Below, one piece after another: positions 1 through 11,442 of a stretch of 64,000 nt of DNA. The translations under genes were made by a program, and so were the position numbers. The stretch's first letter is position 1. Each line of letters begins with the position of its first letter. A model generated the notes under the pieces. That model saw nothing but the letters and a program-made list of their open reading frames with translations, was not told the origin of the DNA and ran no database searches. Source of the stretch: Balanoglossus misakiensis (Eukaryota > Hemichordata); contig CM082582.2 in the NCBI GenBank assembly GCA_040954595.2, positions 806,001-870,000 on the forward strand, read 5' to 3'.

Positions 1-1140
1 GAGTTGACAGTCACTACAACTGTATTGCAAATATGGCAGGGTTGGGCAACTCTTCTAATTTGCATTTGAACACCTTTTCTGTTTGCGTCAAATGATGAAT
101 AATGTTTCGTTTTCAAGAATGCCTTAATATGGGCACCCAATACAAGACAACTGCATTGCAAATGGCATTTTCATTCAACTCTCCTGGGTACCTAAAACAA
201 TTTCAACATGGTTGACATGGCAATATTAGACAACTGTTCTAATTTGCATAATCCAAAATGGCCGCCAAATTTCTCTAACATGTTAATTTCCCATATTTGT
301 TTTAAATGGTGTGTAATATCGAATTTGCAGGGTTTCCATTAATATGGGTACCTAAAACAATTTCAACATGGTTGACATGGCAATATTAGACAACTGCTCT
401 AATTTGCATTATTCAAACACCTGCTGGATAATTTGACTTTTGCCATTCTTGTCCCATGATTGTATGTATTATATCTCATAACAGGCAATTAAGTGTGCTA
501 ATTGTCAAGCCAATCTTAATTCTTCATCTGCACCACAAATCAGATGCAAGGTTTAGGACTGGGAGTGTATGTGGGAGCAGCATATAGGGGCCTACAGGTA
601 TCTTTAATGGCAAGTCCTCGGTTAAAGCCAGAAGGTTTTCAGGTTGTAGGCCTCTATTGTATCTGCAACAGTTTCTATCACCTCCATCCCACTGGCCGGC
701 ACCCGAGGGGGGGGGGGGGGGTACTTGAAATTTTTTCGGATGGTAGTCTGTCGCCCCAGTCGATAACATCAACACGTGTAAATGCCCAAAACCCGACCTA
801 TTTGTATTATAAGTCAAATTTTCTGGTCATTTACCCCAAGTTTTTCTTAAAGACTACATACCTATACACCTTTGTATGGGAGAACACATCCCCCACCCCC
901 CTGCCAACACTAATTGGACAACTTTATTCTTGTTATACTTCTTTATAAGTCTAAATGTTCAGTAAGAAAAGGCAACAAGTTATTGAAGCTGCTGACCATG
1001 GAAACTATGATGAAGTATATTTTTTTCCTAGCTGTACATGTACAGTATAATTGGCCCAATGTACCAATTGGAGATGTGTGCCTTACAAGCAACACAGGTT
1101 GTATATCCAAGCCTTGTCTGTTGGCACTATGAAGGGTATT
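1..1140 (-). repeat. Inverted copy of the 42.0-44.6 kb repeat (uninterrupted version)
   Basis: Read on the minus strand, this stretch is collinear with 42000-44600: 920-1100 matches 42000-42150, 700-900 matches 43430-43600, 470-560 matches 43690-43740, and 1-440 matches the 160-bp tandem repeats at 43850-44600. The 42161-43427 insertion is absent here. No gene is seen, and the open frames are short and repetitive. A G-homopolymer lies at 711-721. Confidence 0.75.
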
Positions 1141-1599
1141 GGAAGAATGTCTCTGCTGGCCACTTTGGCCAGCCACTTTTGGCCAGCAGACTATCAAAAG
1201 GGTCAAGAAAATAGCCCTAAAAGGTATGGCGCTGTATGCAAATCTAGTGCAGGAGTGGATTGATACATTTCCCATCACTGTACATGCATCATCCTGTATG
1301 GATGATATGTACTCTAGCATTATGCACCAGATAAAAATGGTCAAAATTGCAAAAAAAGGAGATGAAACTCCCACTGGCCTTTAACGCAATCCATAGATAA
1401 AGAGACAACATGTTCAGGCATTGGATCTAAACATGGTGGATACTGACGAGGGTGTGGTGAATGATGGTGAATCCCTGGATGTTTTGAGGTCGGAATTCTG
1501 AAAAGGATTCCCATCGTGAGATTGAGGAACAGGATGATGCAGAGGGGCTGGCTCTTTGTGACTCCTATCAGTGGGGATAGACATATATTTGGGATACAG

Positions 1600-2280
1600 A
1601 GGTTGCACTTCCTTGCTTCATGATTAGTACGGTAACACTGCCAAATTTGCAACACAGTTGTATTGTTAAAGGTACCCATATGAATGTGCTAATCCTGAAA
1701 ATACGATATTGCGCATCATTTTGGGAAACATGGCAAAATTTCACTTTTAGTGGTGATTGGCGGCCATTTTTGATTATGCAAAATAGAAAAGTTGCCAAAC
1801 ACTGCCATATTTGCAATACATAACCAATATGGATGCAAATCCTGAAATTTTAGATATTACACATAATTTTGAGAAAAAAGGGCCAAGTTTTATTTTAGAG
1901 AAGGTATTTGGCGGCCATTTTTGATCATGCATATTAGAAGAATTGTCCAACATTGCCATTTTGGCAACTCAGCTGGAATAGGTCTAGGCTCCCATATGAA
2001 TGCCAATAAGCAAAAAACTTCATAGGAAAGAAAATTTCTTGGTAGGAAAATTTTGACTCAACTTCTGGTTCTAATAATAGGTGTAAGGATGTGATCGTTT
2101 GATTTTGCAACATTTTACAATTTCAAGCTGTGTGTATTTAACTCTGGTGCAATTCTGGTTGGAGAGACAAATGGCTTAAGCCATTTAATTGAAAATATAG
2201 CACAACTTCACCAGGGTTGTGCAGTACCTTTGACAACGCTTTGAACAATGTTGCAAAAAGCTTTGTGTTGAAGCTTGCTA
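1600..2280 (+). repeat. More copies of the 160-bp repeat and of the 45.2 kb repeat
   Basis: 1620-1990 repeats the unit seen at 43850-44720 in the same orientation, with landmarks such as GGCGGCCATTTTTGATTATG and AAATTTGCA. 2040-2190 matches 52340-52490 directly and 45170-45330 inverted. The interval 1140-1600 has a short palindromic patch (GGCCA-rich, 1157-1190) and nothing else recognised. 2280-2446 shows nothing. Confidence 0.6.
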
Positions 2281-2446
2281 CAAGACTTGGCGTGCTGAAG
2301 CCTCTTATACTAGTCTTAGTTGAACCTCAGCTGTAACTACGTTTGTGAAACCTTAACATTCAAATCTTTGGCCTAAGTTAGGGTTGCAAAGCTTCTTCAA
2401 AGTTTTGTGAACCTCAACAATGCTTTTCTATAGAAACCTTTAAACA

Positions 2447-3872
2447 TGCGGGGGGGGGACACCAACATCGTAGTCAGTGAGGTCATCTATGGTGGTGGGC
2501 GCGTCTTCCACTCGGCACTCCTCCGCGCACGCTTGGGGGATAAAAAATGCATCAAAACCCCCTGGCGCGTCCTCGCTCCCCCTGCGTCGATGGATTCTGT
2601 GCGACTGCTTCCGCCCCCGTCCTCTCTGGTTGCTGTGTCCGGATTGATGATGTTTTCCGGTGAGGTCGGATTTCCCGGAATTCTTCCTGTCGTGATTGGG
2701 ATACCCACCTCAGCAGTATGCTAAGGACACGCCAGTGGATGAGAATCGCTGGTGTGGTGGGGGAGCTCAGTCGGAACATGTTCGGCACCTCCCACCCCTG
2801 GAAGACGCACAGGCGCTTCATCATCACCATGGACTCCGGTGAACAAAAGGATTCCGTAGGGATCCGTCCAGGTCCGCCCCTGCGGATATAGAAGTCTAGC
2901 AGGTCGGGTATTTCATTTCCTGGACCACACAGCCAGTATAGGTGAGTTTCTCTAACGCCTCCACCGCGTCCCGCTCGCGAAATACTAGCGGCTTCTCAGT
3001 AAAAATAACTGGAAGGTGGCACTGAAAGGCGTGTTTCTTCAGTTTGCGCGTGGACCTCCGGCCTCCCGGGAACGGACATGGAGAAGGGCCTGATGAGTAA
3101 TGTGGAACAGAGGATAGGGGGCTCCTTCGGGCCGGCCTGGCGCTCCTCCAGCGGCGTTCGTCTTCTTTGGGTGGTTCCGGCGTCGGATACCGGATCGGTG
3201 ATCGACGTCTGGGGCTGAGATCTCCCCAGCGTGAAAAGGATGGTCGTTCACGGGAAGGTGGGCGGTCCCGCCTTTCCTCTCGAGAACGCTCCGGTCGCGG
3301 CGACCGGGTTGGGGATCTAGACCTAGTATGGCTGCCGGGGTGGCGTCGAAGTTCCCAGGGGATTAGATATTCCCCCGCCTCCAACGTCGCTTCCAGCTCC
3401 AATGGGTTGATCAGTGACTGCAGCGGCAGCATTTCTTGGCGTGGGGGTGATGGCTCCTGCAGCAGCCGTTGGTTTCCCCCGTCTCTCGCTACTGCTATTG
3501 GGGGTGATACACGGGTGCGGGGTGGGTCTGGCCCTTCCAACACCTCCATCGCCTGGTCCTTGTCGCCACCGAGTACCTGTTTTTCCAGCTGCGGATCCCA
3601 GAAGATGCTCAAAGTTTCCTCCAGGTCGTCAGCTGCGGTGGTGGTTCTTGTGGGCTCTTGCGGGGAGATAAGGCCAACGAATCCCCCACGTACGCGGCCT
3701 GGATTGAACTCCCGAGGTAGTGTGCAGGTTTTTATGGCTGCGTCGGATGGTACGGGCAGGTTGGCTTCGGTCTTTTCCTTCCCGTATACATGCATGGCCT
3801 CCTCCCGTACCGTGGACATCCATCCTATGTCGCCTAGAACCGTGGCTACTTGACAGTTCTCACGGAGCATCA
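2447..3872 (-). other. GC-rich segment unlike its surroundings
   Basis: The segment is visibly GC-rich inside an AT-rich region and begins after a G9 tract at about 2450. On its right side, homology with the other RPA-like gene copies (B and C) stops at about 3872, a few bases into the intron after exon 3. It therefore looks inserted into, or fused with, that intron. Long open frames exist on both strands, as expected of GC-rich DNA. The minus frame is the more coding-like. No family was recognised. Confidence 0.6.
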
Positions 3873-4128
3873 GGAACAGTATTTTATGTCTCACCTCCAC
3901 TTCAGTTGTCGCTGTTGTATTTAATGTGGACGATGTTTTATATCTGTTGATAACCAATGGGCCTAGTTTAACTGTGGCACCTACATCCAGTGGCAGCGCT
4001 GTTTTCTCACCCCAAAGGTTGACTTCAGCATCTCTTGTGCCATCAGTTATGGTCAGTTTACGTCTCTTTGTAGAATTCGATGTATGTGTCACTGATTCAT
4101 ACTGTAGTGGAAATAAAATGGAAAACAT
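2896..4128 (-). CDS. Open frame fusing the RPA-like exon 3 to an Arg/Ser/Pro-rich region (uncertain)
   Basis: A 410-codon frame stays open from within the intron before exon 3, through exon 3 (OB-fold, 3895-4101), through its normal splice donor (GAG|GTGAGA), and then for over 300 codons of GC-rich sequence. The downstream part is unstructured-looking, with SR/RS, PRRRSP and PEPPKEDERR-type stretches (about residues 265-340). It ends in a more globular tail (…EKPLVFRERDAVEALEKL…). A one-base shift after that tail would keep a coding-like frame open to about 2720 (DFYIRRGGPGRIP… then GWEVPNMFRL). It could be a captured gene fragment, a transposon gag-like protein, or chance openness in GC-rich DNA. 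I do not recognise the family. If splicing uses the exon 3 donor, none of this is translated with exon 3. Confidence 0.35.
   Translation of the reverse strand: MFSILFPLQYESVTHTSNSTKRRKLTITDGTRDAEVNLWGEKTALPLDVGATVKLGPLVINRYKTSSTLNTTATTEVEVRHKILFLMLRENCQVATVLGDIGWMSTVREEAMHVYGKEKTEANLPVPSDAAIKTCTLPREFNPGRVRGGFVGLISPQEPTRTTTAADDLEETLSIFWDPQLEKQVLGGDKDQAMEVLEGPDPPRTRVSPPIAVARDGGNQRLLQEPSPPRQEMLPLQSLINPLELEATLEAGEYLIPWELRRHPGSHTRSRSPTRSPRPERSREERRDRPPSRERPSFSRWGDLSPRRRSPIRYPTPEPPKEDERRWRSARPARRSPLSSVPHYSSGPSPCPFPGGRRSTRKLKKHAFQCHLPVIFTEKPLVFRERDAVEALEKLTYTGCVVQEMKYPTC
3895..4101 (-). CDS. RPA-like OB-fold gene copy A, exon 3 (second OB-fold)
   Basis: The exon begins after ctacag|TATGAA and ends GAG|GTGAGA: 207 nt, phase 0 to phase 0, directly continuing exon 2. 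It contains the RPA1 DNA-binding-domain signature KRRKLTITDGTRDAEVNLWG, then a LPLDVGATVKLGP turn and a closing strand with NTTATTEVE. In eukaryotic RPA70 this pattern (…ltitD…v.l.lWg.…) marks the OB-fold that binds single-stranded DNA. Homologous exons lie at 8364-8535 (copy B, frameshifted) and 22085-22275 (copy C). The exon 4 known from copy C (starting VLKEP) is phase-compatible but absent here, because the GC-rich block replaces the intron. Confidence 0.65.
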
Positions 4129-4379
4129 TGAATGTTAATAATTACGAGTAGTAAATGTTGTGGAGAAATAGTGCAAGAGTGGTTGTTTTTTGTCAGTTGC
4201 TTTTTAAAATTTGAACTGCAAAATGATGAATCGATGGCAGTAATTTTGACCCGAGGTGAGTTGACAAGGCATGGTTGTATCATATAAATGGATTTTCAAT
4301 GTACGTGATCGCATGGAGGCTACGGCAAAAAAAAGGCAAAAAAAAGGCCCATAAGTTTCGGGGTGCGATTATAACATAC

Positions 4380-4662
4380 CTTTGCTCTATCATAGAGGCA
4401 AATGGTATTATATCTTCCAGTGGAAAAGTTGCGGAGCTGTATGTATTCTCCCTTCTGTAATCTGTTCAGCCACTTCGGATTTTCTTTCCAGAATTTAAGT
4501 TCCAGAACGTTGCCATCCTGCTGCATACAAGGCACGCTAAACAGTTTCCCGTTGGCGGAATTCCGGATCTCGACATCCTCCATGAGGCGCAATTTCAGTG
4601 CCACGCCTTGGCTGGTTGGGGATGAGGGACCGGGAGCCGGGGATGCCATAACGCCGTTAAAC
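4380..4662 (-). CDS. RPA-like OB-fold gene copy A, exon 2 (first OB-fold)
   Basis: The acceptor (tatatttcag|GTTTAAC) and donor (GCAAAG|GTATGT) are both good. The ATG at 4649 starts MASPAPGPSS, followed by a compact domain: residues about 18-90 with LKLRLMEDVEIRNS, LELKFWKENPKW, GEYIQLRNFSTG and a C-terminal ICLYDRAK. Its length and pattern fit the first OB-fold of an RPA1-type single-strand DNA-binding protein. The exon ends in phase 0, matching exon 3. Among the three copies this is the only exon 2 in the correct orientation. Such RPA-like proteins occur as host genes and as passengers in Helitron-type elements; which applies here is unresolved. The fold call rests on pattern recognition of the next exon plus this context. 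Confidence 0.55.
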
Positions 4663-4934
4663 CTGAAATATAGATTGAGAGTGGGTATTGTTTTACACAA
4701 TTTTTGAACATTGAAGTAAAGTATTAGAATGATGGAGTCCGATAAAAAAGTGAGTTGGTGATTGCGGCATCCGACTTCGTTATTAAAAATGGAAAGATTT
4801 GCGATTTGAGATTCGGTTACCATTTGCAAGTTTGAAAGGAAATATTTCATTGAAGCACAGTGGCAACTACTGGGTTATGGAGAATCTTTGAAATGTTGTT
4901 GAACGGAGACTTATTAGAATCAATGAAAACCTAC

Positions 4935-5040
4935 CTTTAACGGCGTTACGGTTACTAAACGTGAGAGACCGCTTGTCTCGTTCATCCGATTCTGAGCTCC
5001 TAGCTCTTGTGGAGACATGCGGAGGTGCAGCGGGTTAACG
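4935..5040 (-). other. RPA-like gene copy A, 5' untranslated exon 1
   Basis: The minus strand ends this exon with a clear donor (GTTAAAG|GTAGGT). The same sequence and donor occur in copy B (ends 6769, plus) and copy C (ends 23246, minus). No start codon is used here. The 5' limit is not visible and 5040 is approximate. The exon is strongly conserved among the three copies, including the stretch around CTCCACAAGAGCTAGGAGCT. Confidence 0.5.
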
Positions 5041-5424
5041 GTTAGAAAGTGTTGATGAAAGAAATAAGTTTATAGGCCAATCAGGAGTTAGATTCGAATG
5101 TCCGAAAATGAGAAACCGTAGGCGAACGCAACAGACAGCAATTTAAATTTGCATAACTAGAGGTTTGGGTGGAAAGATTTCAGAATTTAACGCACATATA
5201 CAGATATTTTGTAGTGGAAATTTGAGTATATTATAAATAGTACATGTAATAAGACTGTGAATTGATTTTATTTACTGACAATTAAATGAAGTTACCCTTT
5301 GAGTATGGGTGTTTATCGAGGGGGGGGGGGTCCAAAAAAATGTTAGAAACTGTTGAAGATGAAACCGGAAAGATGTAGCAAATTCGTTAGTTTTCCCTTT
5401 TTTGGAAATTATGCTCGAAGCGTG

Positions 5425-5520
5425 TGATTGGTCAATTAGTCAGAAGGGGATTGGTTGGAAATAGTCGAATATGATTGGGCAATAAGTTCGAAGCTGAAAT
5501 CCCTCAGGCTGTATAAATAC
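5425..5520 (+). promoter_or_regulatory. Candidate RNA polymerase II core promoter (inverted CCAAT boxes plus TATA)
   Basis: TATAAATA lies at 5512-5519. Three ATTGG motifs (inverted CCAAT) lie upstream between about 5427 and 5478. The expected start is near 5543. Downstream there is only a very short open frame starting at 5542, so the transcript, if real, may be non-coding or a 5' exon. It sits between divergent gene copies A and B but points into copy B's side, about 1.1 kb before exon 1 of B. Confidence 0.35.
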
Positions 5521-7339
5521 GGTGTTTGTGGCGTGTACTAATGGAGTATGGCTGGGGTGTGTTGTGTCGAGCAGTCTAGTATATCATTTGTGGGGCATTG
5601 AATATTTAGAACAAAGTTCTCTATGTCGGACTTCCTAACATATACTCGATCGTTGATAACAAAACGAGCAGATATTTTTGTGCAAATAGTGTGCGCAAAA
5701 CAACAACTAAACATGAAGACAACAAGATAGTACTGCGTGCGGTGCGACTCGGTTGTAAGCGTCAAGTCAAAAACTGCAAAGACATGCAACAGGTGTAAAT
5801 ATAGTCGACTGAAATGCTGAAAAACCATGAATATCGATTGGCTCAAAGTGATGGGAATCGGCTCAACTTACCGGAGGGAATTGGTACATTATATAACGAG
5901 TAAACTAGAAAGAAAGAAATCCCAGCGTGAACACTGGAAATTGTTCATAAATTAATATTTATACATGTATGTGTATATTGCGTAACCTTCGAAAATTCGA
6001 ATATCATTAGCACTTGGCCTAAAAAGTTGTGCATTGCGAGTGGGACACTGGGCAATTATTTTTATGGGCCGCCATCGCTATGCAGTTTAGATGTAGTATT
6101 TTACTCAACTTTTACCGGCAAGTGAGTGATTTGCTTTCAGAAGGTAATGAGACGGAAATAAACTTATGCAATCAGAGTTAATTATTCGTGAGGATACAAA
6201 CTTTTGTACTAGATTTATTGTAATTTTTCAGTGTATACTCCTGGCCTTCGCAGGACTTTCATTTTTTACCCGGTTTGTGTGTTTTCGGGTTACCCATGGG
6301 CATTCTCTACCTGTTTTAAAACTCTGAACAAGAAGATGTCACGTGTATCATTTTATGTACGACGTACATCATTATAATAATGCTATAGTGAAGTTTTTAA
6401 AAAGGAAATATTTTTTTAGTGTTATTTTCTTCGTTTTTTATATGACTGAAATATGGTTGTGCTTGATGGAAAAACCGGATTCAACCTTAGCTTAATATAT
6501 GCATTATCGTTCGCAACTGACGTCATATAATGTAGCAATTTCCCTCCGGTTAAATTGAACCAATCGGCATTCCCGTTTTTCCACCATTTCACTCGAATAT
6601 CTAACTCCAGGATCCTGATTGGCCTATGTAATTAATCATTCCTTTCATCAACACTTCCTAACCGTTAACCCGCTGTACCTCCGCATGTCTCCACAAGAGC
6701 TAGGAGCTCAGAATCGGTCGGACGCAGACCAGCGGTCTGTCAGGTGTAGTAACCCTAACACCGTTAAAGGTAGGTTTTCATTTATTCTATTATAAGTCTC
6801 CGTTCATCAACATTTCAAAGATTCTCAATAATGCAGTAGTTGCCACTGTACTTCAATGAAATATTTCCTTTCAAACTTGCAAATACTACTTGAACCGAAT
6901 CGCAAACCTTTCCATTTTTAATAACGAAGTCGGATGCCGAAATTACCAACTCACTTTTTTTATCGGATTCCATCATTCTAATACTTTACTTCAATGTTCA
7001 AAAATTGTGTAAAACAATATCCACTTTCAATCTATATTTCAGGTTTAACGGCTATTTGTGCAACATTTGACAGTACTCACATCATGGACTTTTCCTACAA
7101 CGCACACCCTCTTCTTCTGTGGAGATATCTCGACTTCTGATATCATTATTTGTGGCGGATGATAAAATTCTGTTACCAATTTTTCAGGTATATCCATCGC
7201 TTTTCGCCCGCAAGGTATGATCTGGAAAAAAGTTTGGCGTAGTCTGTAAGTTGTGTGACTGAATCAGTAAAGGTGGCATTTGGAGGAAAAATTTTGAGCA
7301 TTTTTATCAGTAATCTAGTTTGTTTAAAATATTGGAACG

Positions 7340-8240
7340 CGATCAAAAATAAATGCGACTTGTAAACGAGTGCCGCGTTTGAATCGGTATTGACGATAAA
7401 CATCGGTAATCGGCGATGAAATCAATGGATTTTCAATGTACGTGATCGCATGGAGGCTGCCATATTGGATTACATCCGAAGACCTTCCGATTAGGCGTCG
7501 GTTGAATTCGGGAAAGGTGTTTAAAATGTAATGGGTCATTCAATTTTGTAGAGTAAATTTCTAAAAATGTAGAAGATGGGAGGTTAAGATACCCGAAATG
7601 ACTACGGCAAAAAAAAGGCCCATAAGTTTCGGGGTGCGATTATAACATACCTTTGCTCTATCATAGAGGCAAATGGTATTATATCTTCCAGTGGAAAAGT
7701 TGCGGAGCTGTATGTATTCTCTCTTCTGTTATCTGTTCAGCTATTTCGGATTTTCTTTCCAGAATTTAAGTTCCAGAACGTTGCCATCCTGCTGCATACA
7801 AGGCACGCTAAACAGTTTGCCGTTGGCTGAATTCCGGATCTAGACTGTATCCTCAATGAGGCACAATTTCACTGCCACGCCTTGGCTGCATGGTTGCAGA
7901 TGATGGAGCTAAGGTACGTAACAATCGCACCCCGAAACGCCTGGGCCCTGTAGTCCTTGTGGGTATGTTAACCTCCCATGTCCTACATTTTTAGAAATTT
8001 AGTATACAAAATTGGATGACCAATTATGTTTTAGAGACCTTTCCCGAATCCACCTGAAGCCCAGTCGGAATGTCTTGGGATGTAACCTAAATTCAATATG
8101 GCCGCCTCCATGCGTTCACTTGCATTATAAAAAAAAAACGTTGATTTTATCTCCGAGTGGCGGTGTTTATCGTCAGTGCCAATTGAAACGCGGCACTCGC
8201 TTACAGGTCGCATTTTTATTTTTGAGCGCGTTCTAATATT
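7340..8240. repeat. Exon 2 core flanked by inverted intron 2 copies
   Basis: Intron 2 sequence occurs twice in opposite orientation. 7340-7645 reads, on minus, away from the exon after GCAAAG|GTATGT. 7906-8240 reads, on plus, away from it after GCTAAG|GTACGT. Shared marks are AATCGCACCCCGAAAC next to each donor and GTGCCGCGTTT / AAACGCGGCAC farther out. The two arms are diverged, so this is not a very recent copy. The exon between them is antisense to copy B. Confidence 0.75.
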
Positions 8241-9959
8241 CTAGAAAGAAAAAAATGATAGTTTCGAGTACAGATTACATGTATTTTAAAACAAGGTTTG
8301 GTCACAATGGTATCACTACTAAATGATTTACAATCGATGTTTTTAATTGTCTTTGCACCACAGTATGAATCCTGTGATGGTAAATTGCATTCAACTTAGA
8401 AGGCGTGGAGTAAGTGCAACTGATGGTAACTGGGATACCAAACTGAAACTTTTGGGAGAGAAAACCTTGCCATGCATGGACGTGGGTGGCACAGTTAAAC
8501 TTGGGTTAAATACTACAGCGACAACTGAAGTCCCGGTGAGATATTATAAAATACTCTTACATCATAAAATTGAAATCCTACATGTCAATAATTTCATATT
8601 TTCACTAATGTTTAGCAAAAAACAACTGCTCTCAACAAACCTTACCCCTCCCCCTCTTGTATTGTCAGTGCTTTGTAATCTATCAGTAACAATCCATTTT
8701 TCTCTCTCAAGGTGTTAAAAGAACCTATAGCTACTGGTGATGACATGATACCGTCCATGGGGTGTTGGAGGTAATACACTTTGTAAGTATTAACCAGTCA
8801 GGACGTAAGTGGGGTAATTACGGCGGTGAGATCAAAGAGATCTATTTGAATGTGAAAGTCGCTGAGTGGCAGTTACGGCCAGTTCGAAAAATTTTCAAAC
8901 GGAGATTTTCGGTACTACAAGTGATCGTAGTGCACCCATTTTTCTAAGACGTGTATGAAACACCATAGTCAATGATAGGATGATTTTTCGTGAAGTTTTA
9001 ACGACGCTTTCCCGAGAAAGACAGTTTCGGTATGTTGGTTTAAATTGTGGTCCTTGACTCTCGGCAAAGATTTCTTGTCTTGAAAAAAATTGGGTAGGTT
9101 AGGAAGATATTGAACTAAGTTACCGTGAAATTATAATAGTGTGAGCCGCTCCGTTGTGGAGTAATGACGGTGTAAAAATTGCCTTCGCCATCGACGAGTA
9201 CAGCCGTGTTTGCTATATGTGTATGCATTGAAGTAGGTCAAAGCATGTTAACCCATGACGTAATGGCTTCCTTTTCAACGCGTCGTTATCTCTCATTAGC
9301 ATATTACATACGGAGTCTATACACTATTCACGCTGACTGACTTCTCAGGACTGACCTATGGCACAGTAAATTGTGGTCCTTGACTCTCGGCATGGATATA
9401 TTCATGTCAAAATTATGAATAGAGGAGTTTAATAATGTTTCTAAAACCTGAGGGGGTTAATTTTTGTGTGGGTATGGCTGATATTTTTTTTTTGTAACTT
9501 CAAGGTCACTTTGAATTTCGTGATCACAATTTTGTCAGTGGAAGTAAAGAAATTCTTCTCGATAAAACTTCATGAAAAATCACATGTAGTACACTCATAG
9601 TACCAGTAATGTGCCTGGGGTGAAATATTTGTCAGAAATGGGTTGCTAGTTGCTTAACTTTCGTTGTGAAAAAAGTTGAAAAACTGTATGCAAATGAGCA
9701 ATTCAAACGTTACTGGCCAGTTCAAGTGTTTGCATTGCATGATCCCCTGCTGTTTAATTATCCCACTTACGTCCTGACTGTAACTGCAGTAGTTGCTTAC
9801 ATCAGACTCCCACTATCTGCATGCAATTTGTGGATGGATTTGCAGAGAGAGAGGCTAGTACACGGCACTCATGTGGACCTGCACTACCACATTTCTATTC
9901 AACATCAGGTCTCTGAGTAAAAAGATGGCCATGTAAATTTTCTCTAAGTTTGTTAGAGA

Positions 9960-9965
9960 AATAAA
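9960..9965 (+). terminator. Polyadenylation signal of RPA-like copy B
   Basis: AATAAA lies 40 nt after the stop codon of the last exon. The inverted counterpart lies at 21252-21257 in the right arm, on the minus strand. Confidence 0.5.
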
Positions 9966-11442
9966 GTACAACTTTAGTGTTTCACTAATTGAGTTTCAGT
10001 GTTCTTGCATTGTCTCGTTTGCCCCATGCCAACCTCAAAGTAAACGTCAAATTTGCCATTTTTGACTTATTTGTCCTTGTAGTGGGCCACATAGCATTTT
10101 AATGCAACTTATAAAAATCTGAAGAACCAAATGCCTAATTTACCCACTCTGCACAGATTTATTTCAATGGTACAGACTTGATGATCAGTATAGCGCCCTC
10201 TGTGGTAGTATTTTGGGGGGGGGGGGTTAACCTAGCCTTTGTATGTTTATCCCTGTCCGGTTCCATTCCACTTGTATCTATGGTAACCTAATTATCAGCA
10301 GTAAAGGCCACAGCTTTGAAACAGTTTTAATATCAAGCACTCTGAATTACACGGCCATTCTCATTGGTGCATATAGTGTAGTCACGTTGTATTTTACTGC
10401 AACTGGTGAAAGTCTCCTAAAAAACCAAATGTGTCTTTACCCACTGTGCACAGAGTATTTGAATGATACTCAGTTGATGGTCATATAGTATAGCGCCCTC
10501 TGTGGTAGTATTTTTATTATGGAGGTTGGGTTAAATCTTGTCTTCGCATATGTTTATCCCTGTCATGTTGCATTGGGCTTGTATCTATGGTAACCTAATT
10601 ATCAGCAGTAAAGGCCACAACTATGAAACAGTTTTAATATCAAGCACTCTCTGAATTACATGGCCATTCTCATTGGTGTATATAGTGTAGTCACGTTGTA
10701 TTTTACTACAACTGATGAAAGTCTCCTAAAAAACCAAATGTGTCTTTACCCACTGTGCACAGAGTATTTGAATGATACTCAGTTGATGGTCATATAGTAT
10801 AGCGCCCTCTGTGGTAGTATTTTGATTATGGAGGTGGGGTTAAATCTTGTCTTTGCATATGTTTATCCCTGTCATGTTGCATTGGGCTTGTATCTATGGT
10901 AACCTAATTATCAGCAGTAAAGGCCACAACTATGAAACAGTTTTAATATCAAGCACTCTCTGAATTACATGGCCATTCTCATTGGTGTATATAGTGTAGT
11001 CACGTTGTATTTTATTACAACTGATGAAAGTCTCCTAAAAAACCAAATGTGTCTTTACCCACTGTGCACAGAGTATTTGAATGATACTCAGTTGATGGTC
11101 ATATAGTATAGCGCCCTCTGTGGTAGTATTTTGATTATGGAGGTGGGGTTTAATCTTGTCTTTGTATATGTTTATCCCTGTCATGTTGCATTGGGCTTGT
11201 ATCTATGGTAACCTAATTATCAGCAGTAAAGGCCACAACTATGAAACAGTTTTAATATCAAGCACTCTCTGAATTACATGGCCATTCTCATTGGTGTATA
11301 TAGTGTAGTCACGTTGTATTTTACTACAACTGATGAAAGTCTCCTAAAAAACCAAATGTGTGTTTACCCACTGTGCACAGAGTATTTGAATGATACTCAG
11401 TTGATGGTCATATAGTATAGCACCCTCTGTGGTAGTATTTTG

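Larger units (their letters stand above)
4662..7053. repeat. Inverted repeat joining RPA-like copies A and B head to head
   Basis: 4662-5110 (exon 1, intron 1 and upstream sequence of copy A) recurs inverted at 6590-7053 (copy B). Homology covers the Ser/Arg-free 5' exon, the donor, the ~270-bp intron 1 and the acceptor up to GTTTAACGGC, then breaks at 7053. The ~1.5-kb loop 5110-6590 is mostly unique, with a G10 tract at 5321-5330 and a candidate promoter at 5425-5520. Confidence 0.85.
6660..9965 (+). pseudogene. RPA-like gene copy B, scrambled and disrupted
   Basis: The order on plus is: exon 1 ending 6769 (AAAG|GTAGGT); intron 1 with acceptor at 7042; loss of homology at 7053; an exon 2 core in antisense (7646-7905) with several stops in its own frame; exon 3 at 8364-8535 with a frameshift and a stop, though its donor (CCG|GTGAGA) survives; a decayed exon 4 from 8712; and a last exon whose frame reads MDLQRERLVHGTHVD… and stops at 9920. 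AATAAA follows at 9960. An exon equivalent to 21653-21790 of copy C was not found. The stretch 8770-9800 holds no recognisable coding. This copy cannot make the full protein. Confidence 0.65.

Noticed and set aside
711-721. G-homopolymers (also at 2451, 5321, 10215, 35462) as G-quadruplex control elements
   Set aside because: Single unbroken G runs in repeats, with no gene-linked arrangement.
3167-3853. 228-codon plus-strand frame opposite the Arg/Ser-rich frame
   Set aside because: GC-rich DNA leaves several frames open; this one has no recognisable content, and the minus frame continues a real exon.
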